Positions 38,255 to 48,758 of a DNA stretch of 64,000 nucleotides are shown here, piece after piece. Under the pieces are notes generated by a model. It did not search any database. It saw nothing but the letters and a program-made list of their open reading frames with translations, and was not told the origin of the DNA. The number at the start of each line of letters is the position of its first letter. Position 1 is the stretch's first letter. Both the position numbers and the translations under genes were made by a program. The DNA comes from Carallia brachiata (lineage: Eukaryota > Streptophyta > Magnoliopsida > Malpighiales > Rhizophoraceae): positions 5,920,273 to 5,984,272 of the forward strand of contig JADCRB010000040.1 in the NCBI GenBank assembly GCA_021464245.1. Reading direction: 5' to 3'.

Positions 38255-38878
38255 CAGTGGCGGAGCTAGAGATTTTGGTTAGTGGGGACAAGTTCATGCG
38301 TAATTAAAAAATTATTTTTAAAATAATATAAAATTAAAATAACAGAAAAAATCATTAACATTAATTTTTATAATTTGTTATGGTACAACAATAAAAATTT
38401 AAAATAAATGGCAAAACTACATATACATTAATTATCTTTAATATAAGAAAACTTTTATTTTGTGAAATTGAGATATATTCAAAATTGTAATTAATGGAGA
38501 AATACTCTAATTGTTGCATTAAACTCACCCTCACGAAAGTATACATATCAATTGAGAATACACATTCCATTTATACGCTTTAAATTTTATCGTATTATCG
38601 AATAAAAGTATCTATATTCTAAATAAGATGTACCTAAACTATTATTATACAACATTTATTTCAAATTAAAAGATAAAAAGCAATTCATCTAAATTATGTG
38701 TAACTTTTTAATAATTATATGAAGTCTCATGTGTCAATCTAATGATTTTCAATTTTGAGTGGGGGCAAAAAAAATTTCTTGAGTGGGGGCAATACTTCAA
38801 ATTTGGTCTTCATTATATGAATTTTTTTTTTTAGTGGGGGCAACTGCCCCCACAATGTTCAATGTGGCTCCGCTACTG
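38255..38878. mobile_element. hAT-type MITE with terminal inverted repeats and 8-bp flank
   Basis: The left end begins CAGTGGCGGAGCTAGAG; the reverse complement of the right end begins CAGTAGCGGAGCCACATTG. The flanking octamers CCAGTAGT (38247-38254) and GCAGTAGT (38879-38886) match at 7 of 8 positions, the target-duplication length of hAT elements. The 624-bp interior is AT-rich with repeated GTGGGGGCAA motifs near the right end and encodes nothing. Confidence 0.75.
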
Positions 38879-39017
38879 GCAGTAGTGCATTATAGCTGAT
38901 ATAATCTTCTAGATAGAGACTTTAAAAAGGAACCTATTTTGTTTTTGTCTTCTATATTAGGTACTTTTCTTTCCTGAACATAACAAAAAAAAAAATCATA
39001 AACATGTTAGTCATTAT

Positions 39018-39353
39018 ATTTATGAATCAAAACCGGGGTCACTCATTGTTTTCTTATTCAATCTTTCTAAGAATGAGCACTTACCATCCGAATACTGTTA
39101 GATTTCAGTGGGTCACCTCTTCATTCGTACGCAGTGTTAACAAGTTTGAAACTCAATACTGTATTATCAATATAAATTCTCGTTTATTTATGAGCCGAAA
39201 TTAGAATCACTCGTTAGTTTCTTCATTCAACCTCATTTATAAAGAGGAATCACTACTATAATACTGTTGAATTTGAGTAGGTCTTCCTTATATTTGTTCG
39301 TTGTGTTGACGAATTTGAAACTCAATATCACCCTTTCAACATAAATACTTATT
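39018..39353. repeat. Degenerate 168-bp tandem pair
   Basis: ATTTATGA...AATCACTC-type starts occur at 39018 and 39186. Both units share TTATTCAAT/TCATTCAAC, GAATACTGTTAGATTT/TAATACTGTTGAATTT and GTTTGAAACTCAATA/ATTTGAAACTCAATA in the same order. A partial third start lies at ~39353. Confidence 0.7.
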
Positions 39354-39429
39354 TATTTAAGGACGGACGATAATTAAAAAAACTTAAAACTGAACAAATG
39401 CAATCAAAAGCACACCAATTGCTAATGAC

Positions 39430-41563
39430 AATGTAGTGCTCCTCAGGTGGTTATGTTAGGGTTGAATATGATCGCGCTACAAATCAACTTTGCACATTGC
39501 ACTGAGGTTTTTGAGTGCATAATTATGAATGATCACAATAGCCAACAGTGGCCAGAGTGGCAGTCACCAAGAGTGGCAGTGGCGAATTGGACACGGGCAA
39601 ATCACGTATCGGCAAGTCATTGACTCATCATATTCCGAAGTAGTTGGTTGGGGTAGTTTATAGTGATTTTTGTTCCCTTTGGCACTTTCCAGTTGATAAC
39701 AACAGTTATTTGGACGATACTACATTTTTCTTCCAAGATTTTTCCTTAAACAAACGAAAGAAATTGATTTACTGAAGGACTAATCAAATCTGCCCGACTG
39801 CCAGACGACAAGAAGGTCAATCTGACCAGCATGTATATAGCCAAGGACGCTAACTTGTGTTGACGGACTCGGTTGGATAATGATGTAAGTGTGGGCAGGC
39901 CCAAGATTGAGACACGGGAGAGCCTAAAAAAGGAATTGAATGACCTTTTTTTGCCCTGCAACACGTCATGGGTTGCAAGGGAGTCTCTAAAGAAGTTGAA
40001 GCAGAGTGTCACGGTACGTGACCACGTGAAGGAATTCAGTTGCTTGATGCTTAACATCTGGAACATGCCGAATGAGGACAAGTTTTTCAACTTCCTTTCC
40101 AGTCTTTAACCCCGGGCTCAACTCAAGCTTAAAAGGTAAGGTGTGAAGGACCTACCTTCTGCAATGGCTGCGATTGATGGTTTAGTTGATTTTTAAATCA
40201 ACAAGTCCCCCAATTCAGATGCTGGGAAGCAGCCCAAAAACAAGGGCAAAAAGAAGGAGAAGGGCAAGAAGGATAAGTACAACGATTGTGGCAAGGATAA
40301 AAGTAAAGCAGTCTACTAGGAACAAGGTGAAAGCGAGTCTAACTCTGGTTGTATCACTTCCAATGGACCACACAGGCCTAAAGAGTGTCATAAGAGAGAG
40401 AAGTTAAGTGCCATGGTTGCTGAGGAGAGTGGCATTTCAGATGATGTTGGCCTCTCTCGTGTGAATCCTCTATAGTTGATGAGTTCTGTGCAAGCAGGAC
40501 AAGCCCCATAATTTGACTTAATGTATGTGAATATCGGACTCAATAATAGGGAATTGATGGCGATGGATGACATGAGTGCTACCCACAACTTTATTACTGA
40601 AAGGATGGTGGAGTCACTGGGTCTAAAAGTCACCAAAACTGGAAGTCAAAAGAAGGCAGTTAATTCGGCAGCCCAAGAGGTGCTTGGCGCAGCAATGGGT
40701 GTGAAGGTAACTATTAGTACCTGGTCATGTAAACTTAACTTTACTGTGGTTCCATTGGCTGACTTTAATATAATACTGAGGTTGGATTTTTTTGTGAGTA
40801 CAAAAGTTACTTTATTGCCTCACTTGGGTAGTCTGATGATTATGCATGAAGATCATCCCTATTATGTTTCTGGAGCATTTACTCTCTCTTCAAGTATTGG
40901 TGGGAAGTCAGGTGGTATGCTATCAGCTATGCAAGTGGAGCATGGGCTAAAGAAGGGAGAAGTCACATGCCTTGTGACTTTGATAGAGATCAAAAAAGGT
41001 GTTGTTGCGGAGATGCTTGGTAGTGTAGTGGATCTGTTGGGTGAGTTCACTAACATGATGCCTCCCAAACTCCGTAAGTGCCTTCCCCTGAGGCATGCCA
41101 CAGACCACAAGATTGATTTGGTGCCTGGTTCCAAACCACCAGCATAAGCCCCATATCGCATGAGTCCACTAGAGTTGGCAAAACTAAGGAAGCAGTTGAC
41201 AAAGTTGCTGGGTGCAAGCCTAATTCAACCCTCCAAAGCTCCATATGGTGCCCTGGTGTTGTTTTAGAGGAAACACGATGGCTCCCTACAGATGTGTGTA
41301 GATTATAGGGCTCTAAACAAGGTGACGGTGAAGAATAAGTACCCTATCCCATTAATAGCAGACTTGTTTAACATGTTGACAAGAGACTCATATTTCACCA
41401 AGCTAGATCTACGGTCTGGATATTGGCAGGTTAGAATTTCAGAAGGAGATGAAGGGAAAACCACGTTCATCACTCGTTATAGCTCATACGAATTCCTAGT
41501 GATGCTATTCAATTTGACTAATGCCCCTACTACTTTCTGTAATTTGATGAATGGTATGAGCTA
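39430..41563 (+). mobile_element. Ty3/gypsy chromovirus fragment A: gag, protease and start of RT
   Basis: Gag-like peptide at 39873-40109 (ELNDLFLPCNTSW, KKLKQSVTVRDHVKEF), then a Lys-rich linker with a degenerate CCHC region. A retropepsin-like segment at 40521-40900 reads ATHNFITERMVESLGL and FNIILRLDF; the catalytic DTGA position reads DMSA. RT begins at ~41160 ([45 protein letters not shown]) and stops abruptly after FCNLMN at ~41555, before the YxDD box. No 5' LTR was found. Several in-frame stops; not functional. Confidence 0.85.
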
Positions 41564-43231
41564 AGAAGGGAAGCCAGCTAGGGTAAGGTGCCAAACAAGG
41601 GAGATTAGCAAGGAAGGGAGGCTAACCAAAGGAGACAAGCAAGGCAAGCGTGGAAGGGGGCCAAAGAATGGAAAGGAGCTAGCAGTGAGTTGATTGTAAG
41701 GCCAGCAGTGCACAGTGTGCAACTCGGTTGGCCAGCAACGTGTGCCCAGCATGCTAGAGGGAGCAACGAGCACCCGCAACAGGCAGTGCATCCCCTTGGC
41801 AGCGCGCTGGAGGGAGCAGTGCGCATGCAGTGAGTTCCTTGTGAGCCTAGCAGCACGCTGAAGTGGGCAGCGGGCTGCTCATCTAGCGCCCAACATGGGA
41901 AGTTAGAATGGGAGGCTAGCAAGGTAGGCTAGTAGGGGATGTTAGCCGGGTAAGCACTCTAACCGTTGCACTACATAACACGCTTGACTGTTTCTTCGGG
42001 TGGTAGTGAAGTAGTTAGGTCCTAGTCCCCCGACCAAAGAGCATGATAGAGTTGTTGGCCGCAAGGCAGGCTAACCACGGGAGGCCAGCAAGCCAGGCTT
42101 GGGAGGGAGGCTAATCAAGGAAGGGGGCTAGCAATGTGCTGCTCGTTGGGCCAGTAGTGCACAGCGTTCTGCTTGTCCTGCCAGCAACATAGGCGTAGCA
42201 TGCTGGAGGGTGTAGCTATTGCGCGAAACGTGCTGCCTATCCGCATAGTAGCGTGCTAGAGCCCGCAGCCCATCCCCAGCATGCATGTAGTGGGCTTTTC
42301 GTCCTCTTAACAGTGAAATGGAGCGCACAGCGGGCTGCTCATCGAGTACCCAGCATGAGAGGCCAGTAAGGCAGGCTAGCAGGGGATTTTAGCCGGGTAA
42401 GCAGTCTAATCATTGCGCCACACAACACTCTAGACAGTTGCATGGAGTGGTAGAAAAGAGGTTAGGTCCTAGTCGCTCGACCAAAAAGCTTGATAGAGTT
42501 GTTGGCACCACGCATGAAGCCCCTTACATCGACTCGTTGAATCAACAAGCGAGGTTTTGGGAAGATCGGTCAAGCCATTGGCTACCAAAGAGGGCTAAAA
42601 CGACGGCTAAAGAATGGACTTGGAGCATGCTTGGCTCCGTACAAGTTGCTGCCCATAAGCATGCTATGCACATATTACCCGCAAGGGAGGTTAAAATAGA
42701 AAGCTAAGAAGGGATGCAAGCAAAGGAGGGAGGCTAGCAGCATGCTAAAGCGCGTGCAGCAAGCTACTTTTCGGGCCAACAGAGAAAGTAGCTAGCTGCT
42801 CATCGTGCTGCACAATTTGGTGCATCAAAAGGAGGTTAGCAAAGCAAGCTAAGAAGGGAGGCTAGTAAGGGAGGGGAGCCAACCAAGGGAGGTTGGCAAT
42901 AGAGGGAGGCCAAACAAGGGTTGCTAGTAAGGCAAGCTTGGGATGGAGGCCAACCAAGGGAGGCTAGCAAGGCAAGCTTGGGAGGGAAGCTAGCAAGGGA
43001 AGGGGGCTAGTAGCGTGCTACACGTCGGCCTAGTAGCATACAGCGTGCCACTCTTCTGGCTATCAACATGTGTGTAGTGTGGTTGAGGGAGCAGCGAGCG
43101 CGTGCAGCATTCTGCGCGTCCTCCAAGCAGGGCGCTCAGTGGATTGTGCGTCGGCTCAACAGCTCGTTAGAGGGAGCAGCGTGTGCGTAGTGCACTGCTC
43201 GTCTGCCTAGTAGCACGTTCGAGCACATACC
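41564..43231 (-). repeat. GC-rich repeat array, inverted orientation
   Basis: The same repeat family as 43497-47047 but on the opposite strand. It contains GGGAGGCTAGCAAGG-type sub-repeats and two copies of a conserved core (GACCAAAGAGCATGATAGAG at ~42036 and GACCAAAAAGCTTGATAGAG at ~42480). It starts exactly where fragment A breaks off in RT and ends at the LTR end at 43232. Open frames here have no protein features. Confidence 0.8.
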
Positions 43232-43496
43232 CAGCATGGGAGGTGTCACATGACTAATTTTCTCACTCAAAATTTTTCCTTGTGATGACAATAAGTCGCA
43301 CTTAGTCTTAGCCAACCGCACATGCAAGGATTTGCATAATGAACTTTGTAGACAGGCTCACCACTCACTCGGTTAAGAGAGGCACAAGAACAGACGGGAG
43401 CCTTTCCCAACCTTTATTACTTATCACAAAATAATACAAAGGAACAAAACCAAATGAACTCTCAACAGTATTTCACTCTTTCTCTCTGAGTGATTT
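43232..43496 (-). mobile_element. Truncated LTR (3' portion) of the gypsy family
   Basis: From GGTGTCACATGACTAATTTT to ...GTGATTTCTCTCTC, this matches the corresponding part of the inverted LTR at 47048-47795 and, in reverse complement, the LTR at 51314-52126. It is cut off after ~265 bp and flanked on both sides by the repeat array in opposite orientations. Confidence 0.8.
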
Positions 43497-46400
43497 CTCT
43501 CTCACCCTATGCAAGGTTCCAACAACTCCATCGTGCTCTTTGGCCGAGGGACCAAGACCTAACCTCTTCGCTCCCACCCCATAATAGCATGTTGCGTGGT
43601 GCAATGGTTGGAGTGCTTACCCTACTAACATCCATGGCTAGCCTTTCTAGCCTCTATTTTAACCTCTCATGCTAGGCGCTTAATGAGCTGCCTACCACGA
43701 ACTCTGGGCCGTTGCTGGGAAGACAAGCAGCTCGCTAGGTGCACACTGCATGCTCCAAGTAGAACGAAGCATGTACCAAGTCTATTCTTTAGCCGTTTAT
43801 AAGCCCTCTTTGGCAGCCAATGGCTTTGCTGATCTTCCCATAACCTCACTTGCTGAGTCAACGGGTCGGTGCAAGGGAGTTGGTGCTAAGTGCCAACAAC
43901 TCTACCGTGCTTTTCGTCGATGGAATAGGACTTAGCCTCTTTGTTGCCACCCCATGCAACTGTCGAGCATATTATACGGTGCAACGGTTAGAATGCTTAC
44001 CCAGCTAACATCCCTTGCTAGCCTACCTTACTGGCCTCCTATGCTGGCCTCCCACCTTACTGGCCTCCTATGTTGGCCTCCCACACTGGGTACTCGATGA
44101 ACAGCCCTCTGCACTCCAACACGTTGCTTGGTAGACGAGCAAGTCACTGCCCATGCTCGCCCTCCAGTGCATTGCTAGGAAGACGCAATGTTTGCTCGGT
44201 GAGTGCTGCGCACTCAAGCGCGGTGCTAGGTAGACACACAACACGCCATGCCTGCTAGCTGCTTCCTCCAACACGTTGCACGTACGTAGCTGGCCAGAAG
44301 AGCAACACACTGCTAGCCCCCTTCCCTTGCTAACCCCCCTCCCAAGCTTGCCTTGCTAGCCTCCTTTGCTTGGCCTCCTTCCCAAGCTTGCCTTGCTAGC
44401 CTCCCTTGGTTGGCCGCCTTCCCATACTAAGCTCCCTTGGTTGGCCCCGCTACCTTGCTGGCCTCTCTTCCCAGCTTGCTTTGTTAACCTCCCTTAGAGA
44501 AATCAACATTTGCAGCACAACGGGTAGCACACTACGCGTGCTGGTAGCAACTTGTTCATCAACATGTGCAGCGCAACGGGCATTACACTACACGTGCCCC
44601 AGCACGCTGTTGGCCTCCCTCACATGCTCGCATCCCTTCCTAACTTTCCTTTTTAACCTCCCTTGAGGGCAGCAACATGTGCGGAGCATGCTTGTTGGTA
44701 GCAACTTGTGTAGAGCTAAGCATGCTCCAAGTCTATTACTTAGCCATTTGTAAGCCCTCTTTGGTGGCCAATGCCCTGGCTAATCTTCCCATAACCTCAC
44801 TTGTTGATTCAATGGGTCAATGCAAGGGAGTTGGTGCAAAGTGCTAACAACTCTATCATGCTCATTGATCAAGGTACTAGGACCAAACCTCTTCACAACC
44901 ACCCCATGTACCTGTCGAGCATGTTGTTCAGCACAATGGTTATAGTGCTTACCCAGCTAACATCCCTTGCTAGCCTACTTTACTGGCCTCCCATGCTAAC
45001 CTCCCATGTTGGGCACTCAATGAGCAGCCCACCATGTTGGGCCGACGAGCAACTTGCTACGTCCGCGCTGTTAGGCAGAAGAGCAACCCAGTGCTCACAC
45101 TCACTGCTCCCTCTAGCACGTTGCGCACATTACTTGCCAAACGAGCAACACACTACGCGCTGCTGGCCCAATGAGCAACACGCTACTAGTCCCCCTCCCT
45201 TGCTAGCCTCCCTCTCAAGCTTCCCTTGCTAACCTCCCTTGGTTGGCCTCCTTCCTAAGCTTGCCTTGCTAACCTCCCATGGTTGGCCTCCTCCCTCCTA
45301 AGCTTGCCTTGCTAACCTCCCTTAGTTGGCCTCCCTCTGCTAGCCTCCCCTGGCTGGCCTCCCTCGCTTACTAAGCTCCCTTGGTTGGCCCCCCAGCCTT
45401 GCTAGCCCCACTTCCTAGCTTGCATTGCTAGCCTCCCTTAGAGGCACAAACATATGCAACACGATAAGTAACCCACAACGAGTAGCACGCTGCGTACGCC
45501 CCAACAGGCTGCTCGCAGCGTGTTGCTAGCTACCCTCCCTTGCTCACATCCCTTCCTAGCTTTCCTTTTTAATCTCCCTTACAGGTGGCAACATGTGCGA
45601 AGTATACTTGTGGACAGCAACTTGTGCGGAGCCAAGCATGCTTCAAGTCTATTCCCTAGCCATTTTTAAGCTCTCTTTGGTGGCTAACGCCTTGGCCGAT
45701 TTTCCCATAACCTCACTTCCTGATTCAACGAGTCGGTGCAAGGGAGTTGTTGCAAGGTGCCAACAATTCTTTCATACTCTTTGGTTGAGGGATTAGGGCC
45801 CAACCTCTTCACTGCCACCCCATGCAAGTGTCAAGCATGTTGTACGACGCAACGGTTATAGTGTTTGCTCGACTAACGTCCCTTCCTAGCTTGCCTTACT
45901 AGCCTCCTATGCTAACCTCCCATGCTGGGCGCTCGATTAACAGCCCGTCACGCCCTCCACTGCGCTGCGTGTGCGTTCCTTCTTCTAGTGCACTACTAGG
46001 CAGACACATAGCATGCTGCGCGCGCCTGCTGCTCCTTCCAACACGCTGTGCACGCGTTGCTGGCCAGACGAGCAGCATGTTACACGCTAGTGGCCCGATG
46101 AGTAACACACTGCCAGCCCCCCTCCCTTGCTAGCCTCCTTCCCAAGCTTGCCTTGCTAGCCTCCCTTTGTTGGCCTCCCTCCTAAGCTTGCCTTGCTAGC
46201 CTCCCTTGGTTGGCCTGCCTCCCTTGCTAACCTCCCTTAGTTAGTCCCCTTCCCTTGCTAGCCTCCCTTCGTAGCTTGCCTTGCTAACCTCCTTTAGAGG
46301 CACCAACATGTGCAGCACAATGAGCAGTCCACTACGCACCCTATTGGCCCAACGAGCAACACATTGTGCACCCAGTGCATACTTGGCCTCCCTCCCTGGC

Positions 46401-47047
46401 TTGCATCCCTTCCTAGCTTTCCTTTTTAGCCTCCCATTCGAGTAGCAACGTGTGCGGAGCATGCTTTCCGGCAAGAACTTGTGCAGTCAAGCATGCTCCA
46501 AGTCTATTCCTTAGCCATTTTTAAGCCCTTTTTGCTATAACCTTACTTGTTGATTCAACGGGTTGATGTAAAGGGAGCTTGTGCAAGGTGCCAACAACTC
46601 TATCATGCTCTTTGGTCGAGGGACTAGGACCAAACCTCTTCGCTGTCACCCTATGCAACTGTCGACCATATTGTGTTACGCAACAGTTATAGTGCTTACT
46701 CGGCTAACATCCCTTGCTAGCCTACCTTACTAGCCTCCCACGCTAACCTCCCATGCTGGGCGCTTGATGAGCAGCCCGCTGCACGCTTTAGCGCATTGCT
46801 AGACAGATGAGCAGCTCGTTGTGCGCGCGCTGCTCCCTCCAGCGTGCTGCCAGCTTTACATGCGTTGCCCGCTTTGCGCACACTGCAAGCTCTATCTCGT
46901 CATTGGGCAGACGCACAGCACACGGTACACGCTCGCTGCTCCCTTCAACACGCTGTACCCACGTTGCTGACCTGACGATCAGCACGCTGCTAGCCCACGT
47001 CCCTTGTTGGTCTCCCTCCCAAGCTTGCCTTGCTAGCCTCCCTTGGT
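43497..47047 (+). repeat. Array of ~0.83-0.95-kb higher-order repeats with short sub-repeats
   Basis: A conserved core (GCATGCTCCAAGTCTATT...CCATAACCTCACTT...GATTCAACGGGT...CCAACAACTCTATCATGCTC) recurs, with the AACAACTC part at 43519, 43893, 44844, 45760 and 46591, giving spacings of 374, 951, 916 and 831 bp. Between cores run many variants of CTTGCCTTGCTAGCCTCCCT and TTGGTTGGCCTCC, plus GCAGC-rich stretches (CGAGCAGC, GTGCGCACG types). The base composition is far more GC-rich than the rest of the window. Frames of 60-143 codons here have shifting composition and no domain, so I do not call genes. Confidence 0.88.
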
Positions 47048-47795
47048 TGGTGTCACAGGGCTAATTTTCTCACTCAAAATTTCGTCTGATGACAACATTA
47101 AGTCAAACTTCATCTTAACCAAGAGCATATGGGAATCTTTCCCAAAAAGTAATACAATAGAACAAAGCCAAATGAACTTTCGATAGTGTTTCACTCTTTC
47201 TCTTTGAGTGATTTCTCTCTCTTTGAGTACAAATGACAACTCATAGGGTCCATATATAGCTAACACCCCAGCTATCAAGGGTTTCGAGATAACTGTTATC
47301 TCCCCATGATCTCTATCTTGGCTGATAATTCTCATCTTCCTACGATATTATCAATGACATGATCCTGATAAAACTTATCTTCCTACAATCATCTATCACT
47401 TGATCTCGATAAGCCTTATCTACCCACGATCTTTAGCCATGCACAATCTTATAAGCATTACCCTGATGCTCGACCAATTGGATAGTGTCACACCCGCATG
47501 TCCGCACATTCCCCCGCAGTGCCATGTAGACTTGGCCAAGACCCAATCTTGTGTTTTGGGTCTTTTGGCCCAAGCCCATAGCCCATCTAATGGAGCCCAC
47601 AAACATGTAGTCCAACATCCTTTCTCCAGCCCAAGCCTTGGTCTGCCATGGGATGCACATGTAGGCCTGTGCCTACGATGACCCTCTTAGCTTTCACCTT
47701 GCCTCAAGGAGTGTCCAGCCACTCCAAAGTCCTATGCTTAGAATTGTCACAACGTGTCGTCAACTCCAGCATGTGAAGTGTTGAAGGGACTAACA
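47048..47795 (-). mobile_element. Inverted LTR of the gypsy family
   Basis: On the minus strand it runs from TGTTAGTCCC (47795) to ...GACACCA (47048). It is the reverse-complement counterpart of the LTR at 51314-52126, with shared blocks including AAGAGAAAGAGTGAAA, GTTGTCATTTGTACTCAA and GACTTTGGAGTGGCTGGACA. It is the 3' LTR of the minus-oriented pol fragment beside it. Confidence 0.85.
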
Positions 47796-48758
47796 AACCA
47801 CCCCCACCTATTGAAGCCAACATCCTCGTTGGTAGAGTAGATAGGTAGTCTTTCACTTGTTTCTCGGATTACCATAGAGTCACGTCTCTTTCCCAGCTTA
47901 CCTCATTATCTAGAGCATTTTTCCACTTGACCACAAACTCAACCTGCCTATTCTTCTTACTTTGCCTATGCATTTTGTGGTCCATGATTCTCTCTACTTC
48001 ACACTGGAACTCAATCTTGATTGTATAGGAAGCAAGCCGTGCTTGTTTTCCTAGAGGCTCATCGCTTACTTCCTCATGGAAGGGCTTCAAGAAACTCATA
48101 TGGAAGGGACCGTCAACCTTTCTGGAAGTTGCAACCTATATGCAACGTTACCAACTTTTTTTACCACTGTGTCATATTTTAGAACCAACCCATGATGCAC
48201 TGACTTGCTGTTAATCTTCTTCCAAATCTCAGGAGTAAGTTTCAACAACACCTTATCCCAACTTGGAACTGCATGCCCCTCGTTCTTGATCTGCATACTT
48301 CCTCATTCACTTGGCTGTCTTATTCAAGCTGTCCTGGGCCTCCTCAAGCTACTCTTGCTTGGAACAGGCAAACCGGTGTGCTACTAGACATCTTCCTCCT
48401 GAGCTAGTCTTGGCCACATCATTAAGAGTAATGAGCTGCTGCCCCAGAATTAACTCGAAAGGACTCATACCTGTGGAAAAGGACTTGTGAAGATTGTAAT
48501 AGAATTGGGCCGAATCCAACAACTCAAGCCAATTCCTCTATTTTCCTACTGACAAGTGATGCACGTCTTGACATATGCCTCGGCGTCATCTTCCATCTTT
48601 GGCCAATAGTTGTTGCTGGATAGCAAGACCATCATCTTCTCCACACTAGGATGACCAGCCCACTGTGAATCATGGGACTCTCGTAGAATCTCCTTTCTAA
48701 GGTGTACACCATTGGGAACATAGAAACGATTACCCTTAACATGTAATAAACGATCATC
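47796..48758 (-). mobile_element. Gypsy fragment B: integrase to chromodomain, minus strand
   Basis: On the minus strand it encodes the integrase HHCC region (ILRESHDSQWAGHP, NYWPKMEDDAEAYVKTCITC at 48546-48815), the integrase C-terminal region (PSWDKVLLKLTPEIWKKI, 48096-48296) and a chromodomain-like end (VEFVVKWKNALDNEVSWERD, ~47870-47960), then the inverted LTR. It is fused head to head with plus-strand RT at ~48758. Most of the integrase core is missing. Confidence 0.82.

Noticed and set aside
43590..43640. tRNA-like box A (TGGTGCAATGG) in the repeat array, recurring in other units
   Set aside because: No box B at the right distance and no cloverleaf; it recurs because the array recurs.
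44801..45232. 143-codon open frame in the repeat array
   Set aside because: It changes composition along the repeat, has no domain and no counterpart in the other units.
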